Shown: positions 16,784 to 24,996 of the stretch, one piece after another
Numbering within the stretch: position 1 is the first letter of the stretch
Layout of the letters: every line of letters begins with the position of its first letter
Source of the DNA: a gamma proteobacterium HTCC2207
GTDB lineage: Bacteria; Pseudomonadota; Gammaproteobacteria; Pseudomonadales; Porticoccaceae
DNA length: 64,000 bases
Direction: 5' to 3'
Assembly: GCA_000153445.1 (NCBI GenBank)
Contig: CH672396.1
Location: 157,668 to 221,667 of the forward strand
Program-made: the position numbers and the translations under genes
The notes under the pieces: model-generated
Told to the model about the DNA's origin: nothing
What the model saw: only the letters and a program-made list of their open reading frames with translations
Databases searched by the model: none

Positions 16784-18853
16784 TTAAACGTGTACATCTA
16801 GGCCGTCAGTTGAAGTTCTCTCGCCTACTGCGAGGCCATCGCTAGCCACCTCTGCGGACAGCCTGTCACTGGACCCCTCAGAACGCTCTTCAGACGCTGT
16901 CGACTTTCCGTCAGAAGCGCCTTGATTTGCCGAGCCTAAATCCATAGAAGCAGTTTCCGTGCCATGTTCCTGTAATGCCTCACGCAAACGCGGCATTCCC
17001 TCGTTGAGTAGGTCTCTAGTGGTGGCGTTAGCGGCGATAAATCGCGCTTCAAGCTCACCATTTTTCATCTCTAGTTGCACTTCAATCCGCCCTAGACTTT
17101 TCGGGTGCAGATCCATCTCCACATGCCACGAACCACGCTGAATCTGAGCCGTGAGGCGCTTGCCTAGCACATCAGCTAAGTGACGCGACAACTGCATATA
17201 ACTATCCTGTCGGCGCAGCGCGTCTTGCATAGCATCCTCTGCCGGTGCTTCGCTGGAAAGGCCAGCATTTAAACCGACCTGCGCTGTCGAATTGGCTACC
17301 TGCCCCTCGGCAAACAGCGGCACTGGAGTCACTGCAGCGCTAACTAGGGGCCCGGTGGTAATGGCTTGAGGAGCAGTAGCGATTGACAGCTTCATCTCAC
17401 CAAGATTAATCGCCTCCATTTTTGTCGCTGGCAAGTTCTGTCGGTCTCGATGTTGCTTTAAAAACGCCTCGGCCATCTTTGGCTCAATAGTTACCTTGCC
17501 AGCCTCTAGCTGCACAGTCTGGGCCTGAGGCTCGACGGCTGCAGAAGTAGCGCTAAGCTTAACACTTGCTAGTGGGATTTTAGTCTCTATATCAAGTGTA
17601 TTTAACTCACCTATGGTCACCGACACCGGAGCCTCAGCCGCAGTCATGGACGCTTGCTGGGCCAAGTTTTGGGCCATAGCTTGAGTGTTGATTGGTTGTA
17701 GATTGTTAGCCTGGGGACTGTTAGCCTGAGGACTGTTAGCCTGAGGACTGTTAGCCTGAGGACTGTTAGCCTGAGGACTGTTAGCCTGAGGACTGTTAGC
17801 CTGAGGACTGTTAGCCTGAGGACTGTTAGCCTGAGGACTGTTAGCCTGAGGACTGTTAGCCTGAGGACTGTTAGCCTGAGGACTGTTAGCCTGAGGACTG
17901 TTAGCCTGAGGACTGTTAGCCTGAGGACTGTTAGCCTGAGGACTGTTAGCCTGAGGACTGTTAGCCTGAGGACTGTTAGCCTGAGGACTGCTAACTTGGG
18001 TATTAACAACTTTAGGATTAGTCGACTGAGTGCGGACTGCAGCCTTAAGCGCTTGCTCTCCCGATGGCAGGCTGGGGCTAACTGCAGTCTGAGTAGACTG
18101 GGCTGGCTGCAGGCGCTGCTGGTCAGTTGGAATCTTAAGCTTGCCAACTTGGGCATTAGCAACTTGAGGATTAACAGGCTGAGGATTGACAACCTGGCTG
18201 CTCTGAGCTCGTTGCATGCGCTGTTGGTCAGTTAGAAATTTGTCGCTTGGTATAGCCAGATGAATCTCTGGTTTAGCTGTAACAGGTAACGTATCGCCCT
18301 TGGGCAATCCTACCTGTGGCGTATTTTCCGCAAGCTTATTGCCTGCCGGGATGGATTGCTGGGACTGGCCTGCTGAAACGGGGACATTTAAGACCTCAGT
18401 ATTTTCAGCCAAGCTATGAAGCTTAGTACTCTCTGAGATCGCCGGATCAATCAAGGCTCCCTGCACAAGCACAGCGCTGCTCGCCAGTTGATCAGTGCCG
18501 CTAGTCAATAGTCCAAGTGACGCTGGGTCCATCCCCTGAGCTCGAGCGAAGGCGATTAAACCCGCATCAGTCGGCTCGCTACCACCGACAATCAGAGACA
18601 TTCCACCCTTGAGCGTGCGGCTAGAGAGCATCGCGGCAGGATCAATCTCGCCGGGTTGTTTTTGCGGCGTTTCCAAAAGCGGCATTGAATTGCCACTTTT
18701 GGCCGCTTTTAGGCTTGCCGCTGCATCACCGAGCAGTGCTGAAAACTGCTCCGTATTTTTTTCTGCAGCGTCCTGACCAGACCCTGCAGGTGCCGCCGAT
18801 GCTGATGTTGGAGCTCTGCCTATGTCCAGTAGAATGTTTTTTGATTCGAGCAT
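16784..18853 (-). CDS. fliK: Flagellar hook-length control protein FliK with expanded repeat linker
   Basis: 689 residues, long for FliK (often 400-500). The conserved C-terminal domain is at about 555-640 (QLSRHLADVLGKRLTAQIQRGSWHVEMDLHPKSLGRIEVQLEMKNGELEARF). FliK is secreted, measures hook length and triggers the FlhB substrate switch. The centre carries 18 identical NSPQA pentapeptides plus degenerate neighbours (NPQVV, NPQPV, NAQVG), encoded by a 15-bp tandem array. Because FliK acts as a molecular ruler, changing the copy number could alter hook length; that is inference. Gene position between fliJ and fliL is standard. Confidence 0.93.
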   Translation of the reverse strand: MLESKNILLDIGRAPTSASAAPAGSGQDAAEKNTEQFSALLGDAAASLKAAKSGNSMPLLETPQKQPGEIDPAAMLSSRTLKGGMSLIVGGSEPTDAGLIAFARAQGMDPASLGLLTSGTDQLASSAVLVQGALIDPAISESTKLHSLAENTEVLNVPVSAGQSQQSIPAGNKLAENTPQVGLPKGDTLPVTAKPEIHLAIPSDKFLTDQQRMQRAQSSQVVNPQPVNPQVANAQVGKLKIPTDQQRLQPAQSTQTAVSPSLPSGEQALKAAVRTQSTNPKVVNTQVSSPQANSPQANSPQANSPQANSPQANSPQANSPQANSPQANSPQANSPQANSPQANSPQANSPQANSPQANSPQANSPQANSPQANSPQANSPQANNLQPINTQAMAQNLAQQASMTAAEAPVSVTIGELNTLDIETKIPLASVKLSATSAAVEPQAQTVQLEAGKVTIEPKMAEAFLKQHRDRQNLPATKMEAINLGEMKLSIATAPQAITTGPLVSAAVTPVPLFAEGQVANSTAQVGLNAGLSSEAPAEDAMQDALRRQDSYMQLSRHLADVLGKRLTAQIQRGSWHVEMDLHPKSLGRIEVQLEMKNGELEARFIAANATTRDLLNEGMPRLREALQEHGTETASMDLGSANQGASDGKSTASEERSEGSSDRLSAEVASDGLAVGERTSTDGLDVHV
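17701..18000. repeat. 15-bp minisatellite in fliK (18 perfect copies)
   Basis: GACTGTTAGCCTGAG occurs 18 times without any change from 17716 to 17985. Diverged units flank it at 17701-17715 and 17986-18000. The coding strand reads AAC AGT CCT CAG GCT (NSPQA). Perfect identity over 270 bp points to recent expansion. Confidence 0.98.
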
Positions 18854-18995
18854 GTGTGCAATAAGTCCTTTGCCATATCCTAGTTACTAGGGGTATTTGC
18901 AAGACACATGCCAATGACGCGATTGAGACTATTTGGTCAGCGCATCGGGGTGCACCAAGTGCCGCTGAATGGCGCGGCGTTTGGCTAAGGTGCAA
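18854..18995 (-). other. Gap between fliJ and fliK
   Basis: 142 bp in an otherwise tight operon. No clear sigma-54 or sigma-28 box was found. A fliK-specific promoter is possible but unsupported. Confidence 0.2.
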
Positions 18996-19439
18996 TTAGG
19001 ATATCCGGGCCCGGAAATTATGCTGCTGTATGGCTTGAGCATCAAGGCTACGGGTCTCGCGAGAGTGGCTCTCGCGCTGCTCTTTCTCTTCGGCACGGGT
19101 AGCTAGCTGATCGACTTTCATTCGTTCGCGCTCAGCACTCACTAATATCTGTCGAGCTAGCTGAAGTTCGATATCGATGCGATTTTGTTCCTGTTTTGCA
19201 CGAGTTTTGAGCTCCTGGAGTTGAACAATAAAATGGCGATAATTATTCACTTCGGTGGCGCTGTGGTCGCGCTGCTGTAAAGCTTGCAGCTGCTGGTTAT
19301 AGTCAAGCAACAAAGCGCTAACCTTCTCCTCTTGGATTAGAGAATTTTCACGGCGGCGGTTAATTTCAGCAAGCCGGAGTAGCGCATCACGAAGAGTTCG
19401 CTCTGCTTTTGCGAGCAATGCTGTCCAGACTGTTTTCAT
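18996..19439 (-). CDS. fliJ: Flagellar export chaperone FliJ
   Basis: 147 residues, almost all predicted coiled coil (RTLRDALLRLAEINRRRENSLIQEEKVSALLLDYNQQLQAL), the expected FliJ structure. FliJ links the FliI ATPase ring to FlhA and helps chaperone recycling. Sequence conservation is low in this family, so the call depends partly on length and location: its start overlaps the end of fliI by 4 bp. Confidence 0.9.
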   Translation of the reverse strand: MKTVWTALLAKAERTLRDALLRLAEINRRRENSLIQEEKVSALLLDYNQQLQALQQRDHSATEVNNYRHFIVQLQELKTRAKQEQNRIDIELQLARQILVSAERERMKVDQLATRAEEKEQRESHSRETRSLDAQAIQQHNFRARIS

Positions 19440-20782
19440 TGTTTCACCTGGGCTGTTAGCTGCATCACGATGGCCTGACTCTGCGCCAAAGGCACAGATT
19501 CGTCACTGCCCTGGCGCAATATTGCCTCCATGCCGAGACGCAGACGAATGGCTTCATCTAGATCTGGGTTGGTACCGGCTTCATAGGCACCGACCTGGAT
19601 CAGGTCTTCATTTTGCTGATAGAGAGTCCACAGACGGCGAAAACGATTGGCCGCCTTGAATACATCAGGGGCAACCAGGTTGGGCATAACTCTTGAAATC
19701 GAACCGGATAAATCAATTGCCGGATAGTGAGCCGCATCAGCCAGGGACCTTGATAGCAGCACCTGACCATCCAGCGAGGCTCTTGCTATATCTACAATTG
19801 GGTCGGCTCGGTCATCGCCTTCGGCGAGAACCGTATAGATAGCAGTGATTGAACCATGACCTTTGCGACCGACACCGGTGCGTTCAATCAAACGCGGCAA
19901 CATGGCAAACACCGAGGGCGGATAGCCTTTTGCCGTAGGTGGCTCACCAATCGCCAAGCCAATTTCACGTTGGGCATGAGCAACTCGAGTCAGACTATCG
20001 CAGAGCATCAAGACGTTTTTGCCACGGTCGCGAAAGTATTCGGCGATTAAATGCGTTAAATAGGTCGCCTTGAGTCGCAGTACTGGCGAGATATTGGCTG
20101 GCGCTGCAACCACAACGGATTTAGCCAGTCCCTCTTCGCCGAGAGTGTGCTGAATAAATTCTTGAACTTCGCGACCACGCTCACCGATCAAGCCAATCAC
20201 CACGACATCGGCTTCAGTGTTGCGGGTCAACATGCCGAGTAAGACACTTTTGCCCACACCCGAGCCGGCCACCAGCCCAATTCGCTGGCCTTGGCCAAGA
20301 GTCAAACAGGTGTTGATCGCTTTGATGCCGGTATCGAGAATTTTGCTAATTGGCCCCCTCTCCATAGGATTGATCGCCAACCCCTCCAGTCCGAGCTGTT
20401 CGCTGTAAGCGATTGGCCCGCCTTCATCGAGAGGCTGCCCGAGTCCATCAATAACACGCCCTAACATGGCTTCGCCCAATGAGGCTTTGGCATGTCGCGA
20501 GACTACCCAAACTCGGGCGCCAGGACCTATTCCTACAGGCTCGGAAAAGGGCATCAGATAGAGCGTGTCGTCGTTGAAACCGACCACTTCGGCATCAACC
20601 ACGGTGCCCATATCGATATTTTCGACCCGACAGTGTGCACCTAGAGGGGCGATAATTCCTTTGGCCTCAAGGGTTAAACCAACCACCCGAACCAACTTGC
20701 CACTGGCGATTGTTTCTGGGGCCTTTAATTGGGCAATCTGGCTGTCGATATCCGCAGCAAAATCATGCATCGGGGATGTCAC
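19436..20782 (-). CDS. fliI: Flagellum-specific ATPase FliI
   Basis: 448 residues. Walker A GLVAGSGVGKSVLLG (about residues 168-182), the T3SS ATPase motif IGERGREVQEFI, Walker B region VLMLCDSLTRVAHAQREIGLAIGEPP, and RASLDGQVLLSRSLA are all present. FliI forms a hexamer under the export gate, regulated by FliH and FliJ. The start overlaps fliH by 20 bp. Confidence 0.97.
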   Translation of the reverse strand: MTSPMHDFAADIDSQIAQLKAPETIASGKLVRVVGLTLEAKGIIAPLGAHCRVENIDMGTVVDAEVVGFNDDTLYLMPFSEPVGIGPGARVWVVSRHAKASLGEAMLGRVIDGLGQPLDEGGPIAYSEQLGLEGLAINPMERGPISKILDTGIKAINTCLTLGQGQRIGLVAGSGVGKSVLLGMLTRNTEADVVVIGLIGERGREVQEFIQHTLGEEGLAKSVVVAAPANISPVLRLKATYLTHLIAEYFRDRGKNVLMLCDSLTRVAHAQREIGLAIGEPPTAKGYPPSVFAMLPRLIERTGVGRKGHGSITAIYTVLAEGDDRADPIVDIARASLDGQVLLSRSLADAAHYPAIDLSGSISRVMPNLVAPDVFKAANRFRRLWTLYQQNEDLIQVGAYEAGTNPDLDEAIRLRLGMEAILRQGSDESVPLAQSQAIVMQLTAQVKQ

Positions 20783-21743
20783 TCTCTACTGTGTCGCCAC
20801 TGGGATTTAGCTCTTCAGCATTGCCTTCGATAATAGTGGCTGATGTTTCAGTTAGGTCTGGGCGCTCAGCTGCATAGGCTTTAGCCACTGATCTGGGTGC
20901 TGAACGATGCTCTGGCAGGCCGAGCAATTTTTCGCTGAGAGCCGACAATCGTGTTTCAATTAAATCTTCAACGGCACTGTCATCCATGGTTATTCTGACA
21001 CTGCCCGGGCTCAGGCTCGAATCAATCCGGAGGCTAAGGTGATCGAGGTCGGTGCTGAGATGAGCGGTAAACTGCTGGTGGTCTGAGGCATTTAGATTAA
21101 CCGTTATAGGCCCCTCACCCTGCTGCTCAATATCTTTGATTGCCTCTTCAAGGAGTCGCTCAATAACTGCTGTGGACTGGTTGAGTTCACCCCGAACCAG
21201 CTGCTCGGCAAGATGCAAAGCAAGTTTTTTTAGGGGCTGGTAAAAATCGTTTTTTCCAATGTGAGCGATGCGCAGAGCCTCGGTAAAGGCCATAAATTCA
21301 TCTCGCGCGCCGGCCCATTTGGCCTCGGCCTCGTCCATACCCTGCTTGTAGCCCTTGTCGAAACTGTGACGACGAGCCTGATCCAATGCCCGCTGGTCAA
21401 ATGACTCGGCCGGCGGCTGAACAGCTAACTCTTCTGGAGGCTCCTCGCTGACAACCTCTTCGGTATTGACGTCTTCGGCGGATTGACTCTCATCAACCTC
21501 TTTTTCCGGTGCGCCTTCAACGTCCTCGTCAATTTGGTTATCGAGGACCTTTGGTGCCCACAGCTCAAAACCGGGGTTGGGTTTGCTGTCAGCTAGATTG
21601 GGCTGAGACCACTCTGCCATGGCAAAGGCCTTGGCTTTGCGTCCGGCGTTTATTAATTCATTTAGACGCCAGCTGACGGACGAATCAGTGTTGGCTGAGG
21701 GCTCCTTATCTGCTGAGGACTCTAAATCAGACAAAGTCATCAC
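20763..21743 (-). CDS. fliH: Flagellar assembly protein FliH
   Basis: 326 residues with two adjacent ATG starts (21743, 21740). The N-terminal 120 residues are acidic and variable. The FliH core starts near ALDQARRHSFDKGYKQGMDEAEAKWAG and continues to the C-terminal FliI-binding domain (LALHLAEQLVRGELNQSTAVIERLLEEAIKDI). FliH is the stator-like partner that holds FliI and ties it to FliN. It overlaps fliG by 17 bp and fliI by 20 bp. Confidence 0.94.
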   Translation of the reverse strand: MMTLSDLESSADKEPSANTDSSVSWRLNELINAGRKAKAFAMAEWSQPNLADSKPNPGFELWAPKVLDNQIDEDVEGAPEKEVDESQSAEDVNTEEVVSEEPPEELAVQPPAESFDQRALDQARRHSFDKGYKQGMDEAEAKWAGARDEFMAFTEALRIAHIGKNDFYQPLKKLALHLAEQLVRGELNQSTAVIERLLEEAIKDIEQQGEGPITVNLNASDHQQFTAHLSTDLDHLSLRIDSSLSPGSVRITMDDSAVEDLIETRLSALSEKLLGLPEHRSAPRSVAKAYAAERPDLTETSATIIEGNAEELNPSGDTVESDIPDA

Positions 21744-22794
21744 CTCGGCCAGCCAGTACTAGCTCGCCTTTATCCGATAGCACACGTGCCAGACGCATAA
21801 TCGTCTTTTGGGCTTCTTCCACATCGGTGATGCGGATGGGTCCCTTGGCTTCCATATCGTCGAGGAACATAACCCGCGCACGCTGGGACATATTGTCGAG
21901 GAATTTGTCTCTAACCTCTTCGCCTGCACCTTTAAGAGCGGTCATCAAGAGATCAGATTCAACATTGCGCATCAGTACCTGAATGGCGCGATTATCGACG
22001 CCACCAAGATTTTCGAAGGTGAACATGCTGTCCTGAATCTTCAGAGCTAGCTCTTCATCGAGGCTAGACACGCCGTTCATAATTGCAGTTTCCAAGTTCA
22101 CTTTGGTGAAGTTCATAATCTTAGCTGCGGTGCTAACACCCCCGAAGCTTGAGGACTTGGCCGAGGAGCTGGAGCTAAACTGCTGCTTCATGATGCCTTC
22201 GAGTTCGTCCATAGCGGATGGCTGCACGGTTTCAAGGCTGGCAACACGCTGCATAATCTCTGCGCGATTCTCTGCTGGCAGAAAGTTCAGCACGTCGGCA
22301 GCAACATCGTATTCCAGTACCGAGAGAATAATGGCTACAACCTGAGGGTGCTCTTCGCCAATCATATCGCCAATTGAGCGGGCGTCCATCCACCGCAGAA
22401 TCTCCAGCCCTTTGCTCGACTGGCCAGGCATAATGCGGCCCAGTACGGTCGCTGCTTTATCTTCACCAAGGGCACGATTAAAGACTTTTTCGACGTAGTC
22501 GCCAGTGCCGAGGCCAAGACTAGTTTGCTGCTTAATCGTCACAACAAAGTCGTCGAGTACAATATTGACCGCTTCTTGAGAGAGATCGGCAACGCCGATC
22601 ATCGCTGAGCCTAAAGCCTGAACTTCGCGAGGATTGAGATAGCGAATAATATCCGCCGCCTGCTGCTCCCCCAACAAAAGCATTATCACGGCTGAACGAT
22701 CAGTGCTGGTCATGCGGCTCATCTCGTCGCGGAGCGCATCTGACATAGGTATAGCGTCTGTCCCTGGCGCATCTTTTACTTGGGGATCTGGCAT
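21727..22794 (-). CDS. fliG: Flagellar motor switch protein FliG
   Basis: 355 residues. FliGN contains MTSTDRSAVIMLLLGEQQAADIIRYLNPREVQALG; the middle domain has EEHPQVVAIILSVL (the EHPQ motif) and FLPAENRAEIMQRVASLE; the C-terminal torque helix region includes KIQDSMFTFENLGGVDNRAIQVLMRNVESD with the expected charged residues. FliG transmits stator torque to the rotor and joins FliF to FliM. Confidence 0.97.
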   Translation of the reverse strand: MPDPQVKDAPGTDAIPMSDALRDEMSRMTSTDRSAVIMLLLGEQQAADIIRYLNPREVQALGSAMIGVADLSQEAVNIVLDDFVVTIKQQTSLGLGTGDYVEKVFNRALGEDKAATVLGRIMPGQSSKGLEILRWMDARSIGDMIGEEHPQVVAIILSVLEYDVAADVLNFLPAENRAEIMQRVASLETVQPSAMDELEGIMKQQFSSSSSAKSSSFGGVSTAAKIMNFTKVNLETAIMNGVSSLDEELALKIQDSMFTFENLGGVDNRAIQVLMRNVESDLLMTALKGAGEEVRDKFLDNMSQRARVMFLDDMEAKGPIRITDVEEAQKTIMRLARVLSDKGELVLAGRGDDFV

Positions 22795-22813
22795 TTTAAC
22801 TCTCCTCGCAGGA

Positions 22814-24613
22814 CTAAAGTGGGCGAATCATTTTCTTTAAGACGTTGGCCACGCGGCCGGAATCTTCCGCAACCAGCAGACGCACTAGCGCTACTTTGTC
22901 ATCGTAAGTGTTTGCCGTATCAAGCATCTCTGCCGATATGGTTGATTTTTTTGGCTTCAGCTTGGCTTTAATATCTTCTAGGGACTCGCCATCACGCATT
23001 TCGATCAAGCGCATCTCTTCATCATTGAGCTCGCCATCTTTGGAACTTACCTGAGTTTCGTCTATAAGATTTTCATCCACTGCAGGCAGATAAGCTTTGA
23101 TTACGGGCCGCACTACACTCAAAAGTATAAAGAGGAACATAATTGCGGCGCCAAGGGTTTTAATGCCGCTGATTACTTGGCCATTTTCGTACCAGGCAAT
23201 GTCGGATTTAAAAGGTACTGGGGTTTCAAATGTCGCCGAGACAATGGTTACTACGTCACCGCGCTCGCCATCGAAGCCAACCACACCTTTTACCAGATCA
23301 GAAAAGCGTTCCAGCTCCAGTTCAGAGAAACCCTTGGACTCTCCGGCCTCGTTGACACCGCCTTCCTGAGCCACAGGCTCATTAATCACTACCGCAACCG
23401 AGATGCGCTCAACGCTGCCGCCCTGACGTTTAACGTGGCGGACGGTGCGGTCCATTTCATAGTTTCTGGTGGTAGTACTACTGGAGGTACGCAAACCACC
23501 GTCTTCTGCACTACCGTCCAGCTGGCCGTTGAGAATAGCGGTCGCATTCAATGGAACAGTGTTGGTGGTAGCACCCGGTATGCCCTCGGCAGAACTCACT
23601 GCATCCTGGTCTAAAGAGAGAACTTCAGAGCGGGCCTTGGGGCCATTATTATTGCCGTCATACTCTTCATAGGTGGACTCTTCTTCGGTGTAATCAACTT
23701 GAATATCAACTTCAGCGCGCACATTGCCCATGCCCACCACGGGCATCAATAGTGCGTCAATACGATTGCGGTAGGTCTCTTCTAGACGCTGCTTGTGCTC
23801 CATTTGAGCAGAGTTAAGCTGCATGGAAGCAAAGTTATTGGCGTCGGTGAGCAGCTTGCCTCGCTGATCCACAACCACTACGTCTTCGGCAGCCAGATAG
23901 GGAACGCTTGAGGAAACCATATGGGTAATGGCTTCAACCTGAGAGCGGGAGACCAGCCTGCCGGGATAGGGCGAGACCACAACCGAGGCTTTCGCCGGCG
24001 TTCTATTGCGTACAAAAACGCTCTGCTTTGGTGAGGCTAAGTGCACTCGGGCAGAACGGATGGTATTAATTTGGGTAATGCTGCGAGCAAGTTCCTGCTC
24101 CATGGCTGAGACATAGCGAACCTGCTCCATAAACTGACTCGAGGTCATCGACGCTTCATCGCTGAGGCCGCTAATGCCACCGGTGGTACCCTCTTGGGGC
24201 AAGCCTCTTGCGGCAAGGAAGATCCGCGCTTCATGGTAGCGACTATCGGGCACTTTCAACTCACCGGTACTGCTGTCGATGCGGGCCTTAAAGTCAGCGC
24301 CGGCGAGCGCTTCAAAAGCCGCCTGTCGATCTGACTCAGACAATCCCGGATAGACCGTTCTGTAAACTGGGTCTTGCATCCAAGAGTAGGCAATCAGAAA
24401 CACCGCCACGCTTAAGAAAGCAATAATCGCCGGCATAGCCTTGCGCACAGCCGGTTGCTGCATAATCTGACTGAGGTTCGACGGGCTGATACTAGTAGTG
24501 GCCGCTCCCTGAGCGGCAGGTACCTGAGCCTGAGCCGACTGCGACACTGCACCTGGCGCACCGCCAACCGCGGGGGCCATATTCTGTGTTGTATTTACTG
24601 ATGTGGTTGCCAT
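22814..24613 (-). CDS. fliF: Flagellar MS-ring protein FliF
   Basis: 599 residues. Two membrane helices (about 60-80 and 480-500) flank a large periplasmic part with ring-building motifs. Typical YscJ/FliF segments are seen, including YPGLSESDRQAAFEAL, RQEEL-like GLPQEGTTGG, and ARVHLASPKQSVFVRNRTPAKASVVVSPYPG. The cytoplasmic C-terminus binds FliG. FliF is the base of the basal body. It lies 19 bp before fliG and 24 bp after fliE. Confidence 0.97.
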   Translation of the reverse strand: MATTSVNTTQNMAPAVGGAPGAVSQSAQAQVPAAQGAATTSISPSNLSQIMQQPAVRKAMPAIIAFLSVAVFLIAYSWMQDPVYRTVYPGLSESDRQAAFEALAGADFKARIDSSTGELKVPDSRYHEARIFLAARGLPQEGTTGGISGLSDEASMTSSQFMEQVRYVSAMEQELARSITQINTIRSARVHLASPKQSVFVRNRTPAKASVVVSPYPGRLVSRSQVEAITHMVSSSVPYLAAEDVVVVDQRGKLLTDANNFASMQLNSAQMEHKQRLEETYRNRIDALLMPVVGMGNVRAEVDIQVDYTEEESTYEEYDGNNNGPKARSEVLSLDQDAVSSAEGIPGATTNTVPLNATAILNGQLDGSAEDGGLRTSSSTTTRNYEMDRTVRHVKRQGGSVERISVAVVINEPVAQEGGVNEAGESKGFSELELERFSDLVKGVVGFDGERGDVVTIVSATFETPVPFKSDIAWYENGQVISGIKTLGAAIMFLFILLSVVRPVIKAYLPAVDENLIDETQVSSKDGELNDEEMRLIEMRDGESLEDIKAKLKPKKSTISAEMLDTANTYDDKVALVRLLVAEDSGRVANVLKKMIRPL

Positions 24614-24637
24614 TGCTTATATCTCTTTAAACTTGCT

Positions 24638-24985
24638 TTAAACGGGCATATTCATAATGTCTTCATAGGCCTTGAGTACTTTATTGCGTATCTGCAAGGT
24701 CGCCTCAAAAGCCAGTGACGACTTCTGCATATTCATAACCACATCGGTAAGAGGAATATCCTCCCCTCGCTCATAGGCAGCTCGGGAGGCTTTTGCGAGC
24801 CCTTGAGCGCTATTTACTTCGTTCAGCGCGCCTTTCACTGCATCGGCAAAACTGTTGCGGTTAACTACCTGACCATCGACGCGCTCACCAGGAGAAAGAT
24901 TAACTCCCTGGGCGGCTTGGGCTTGGTACTCTCGAATCTGACTCAATAAAGACTCAACGTTTCCTGCATTAACTGGACTGACCAT
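24638..24985 (-). CDS. fliE: Hook-basal body adaptor FliE
   Basis: 115 residues, the usual size. The C-terminal signature TDVVMNMQKSSLAFEATLQIRNKVLKAYEDIMNMPV is diagnostic. FliE connects the MS-ring/FliP gate to the proximal rod. It is the first structural gene after flrC (11-bp gap), so the sigma-54 promoter upstream of flrC probably drives the whole fli run. Confidence 0.96.
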   Translation of the reverse strand: MVSPVNAGNVESLLSQIREYQAQAAQGVNLSPGERVDGQVVNRNSFADAVKGALNEVNSAQGLAKASRAAYERGEDIPLTDVVMNMQKSSLAFEATLQIRNKVLKAYEDIMNMPV

Positions 24986-24996
24986 GTCTGACTCCT

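Noticed and set aside
17716-17985. CRISPR-like direct repeats
   Set aside because: The units are contiguous with no spacers and are in frame in fliK, so it is a coding minisatellite.
17644-18192. Second long minus-strand frame with LRLTV repeats
   Set aside because: It is a shadow of the fliK repeat array; the 15-bp unit has no stop in several frames.
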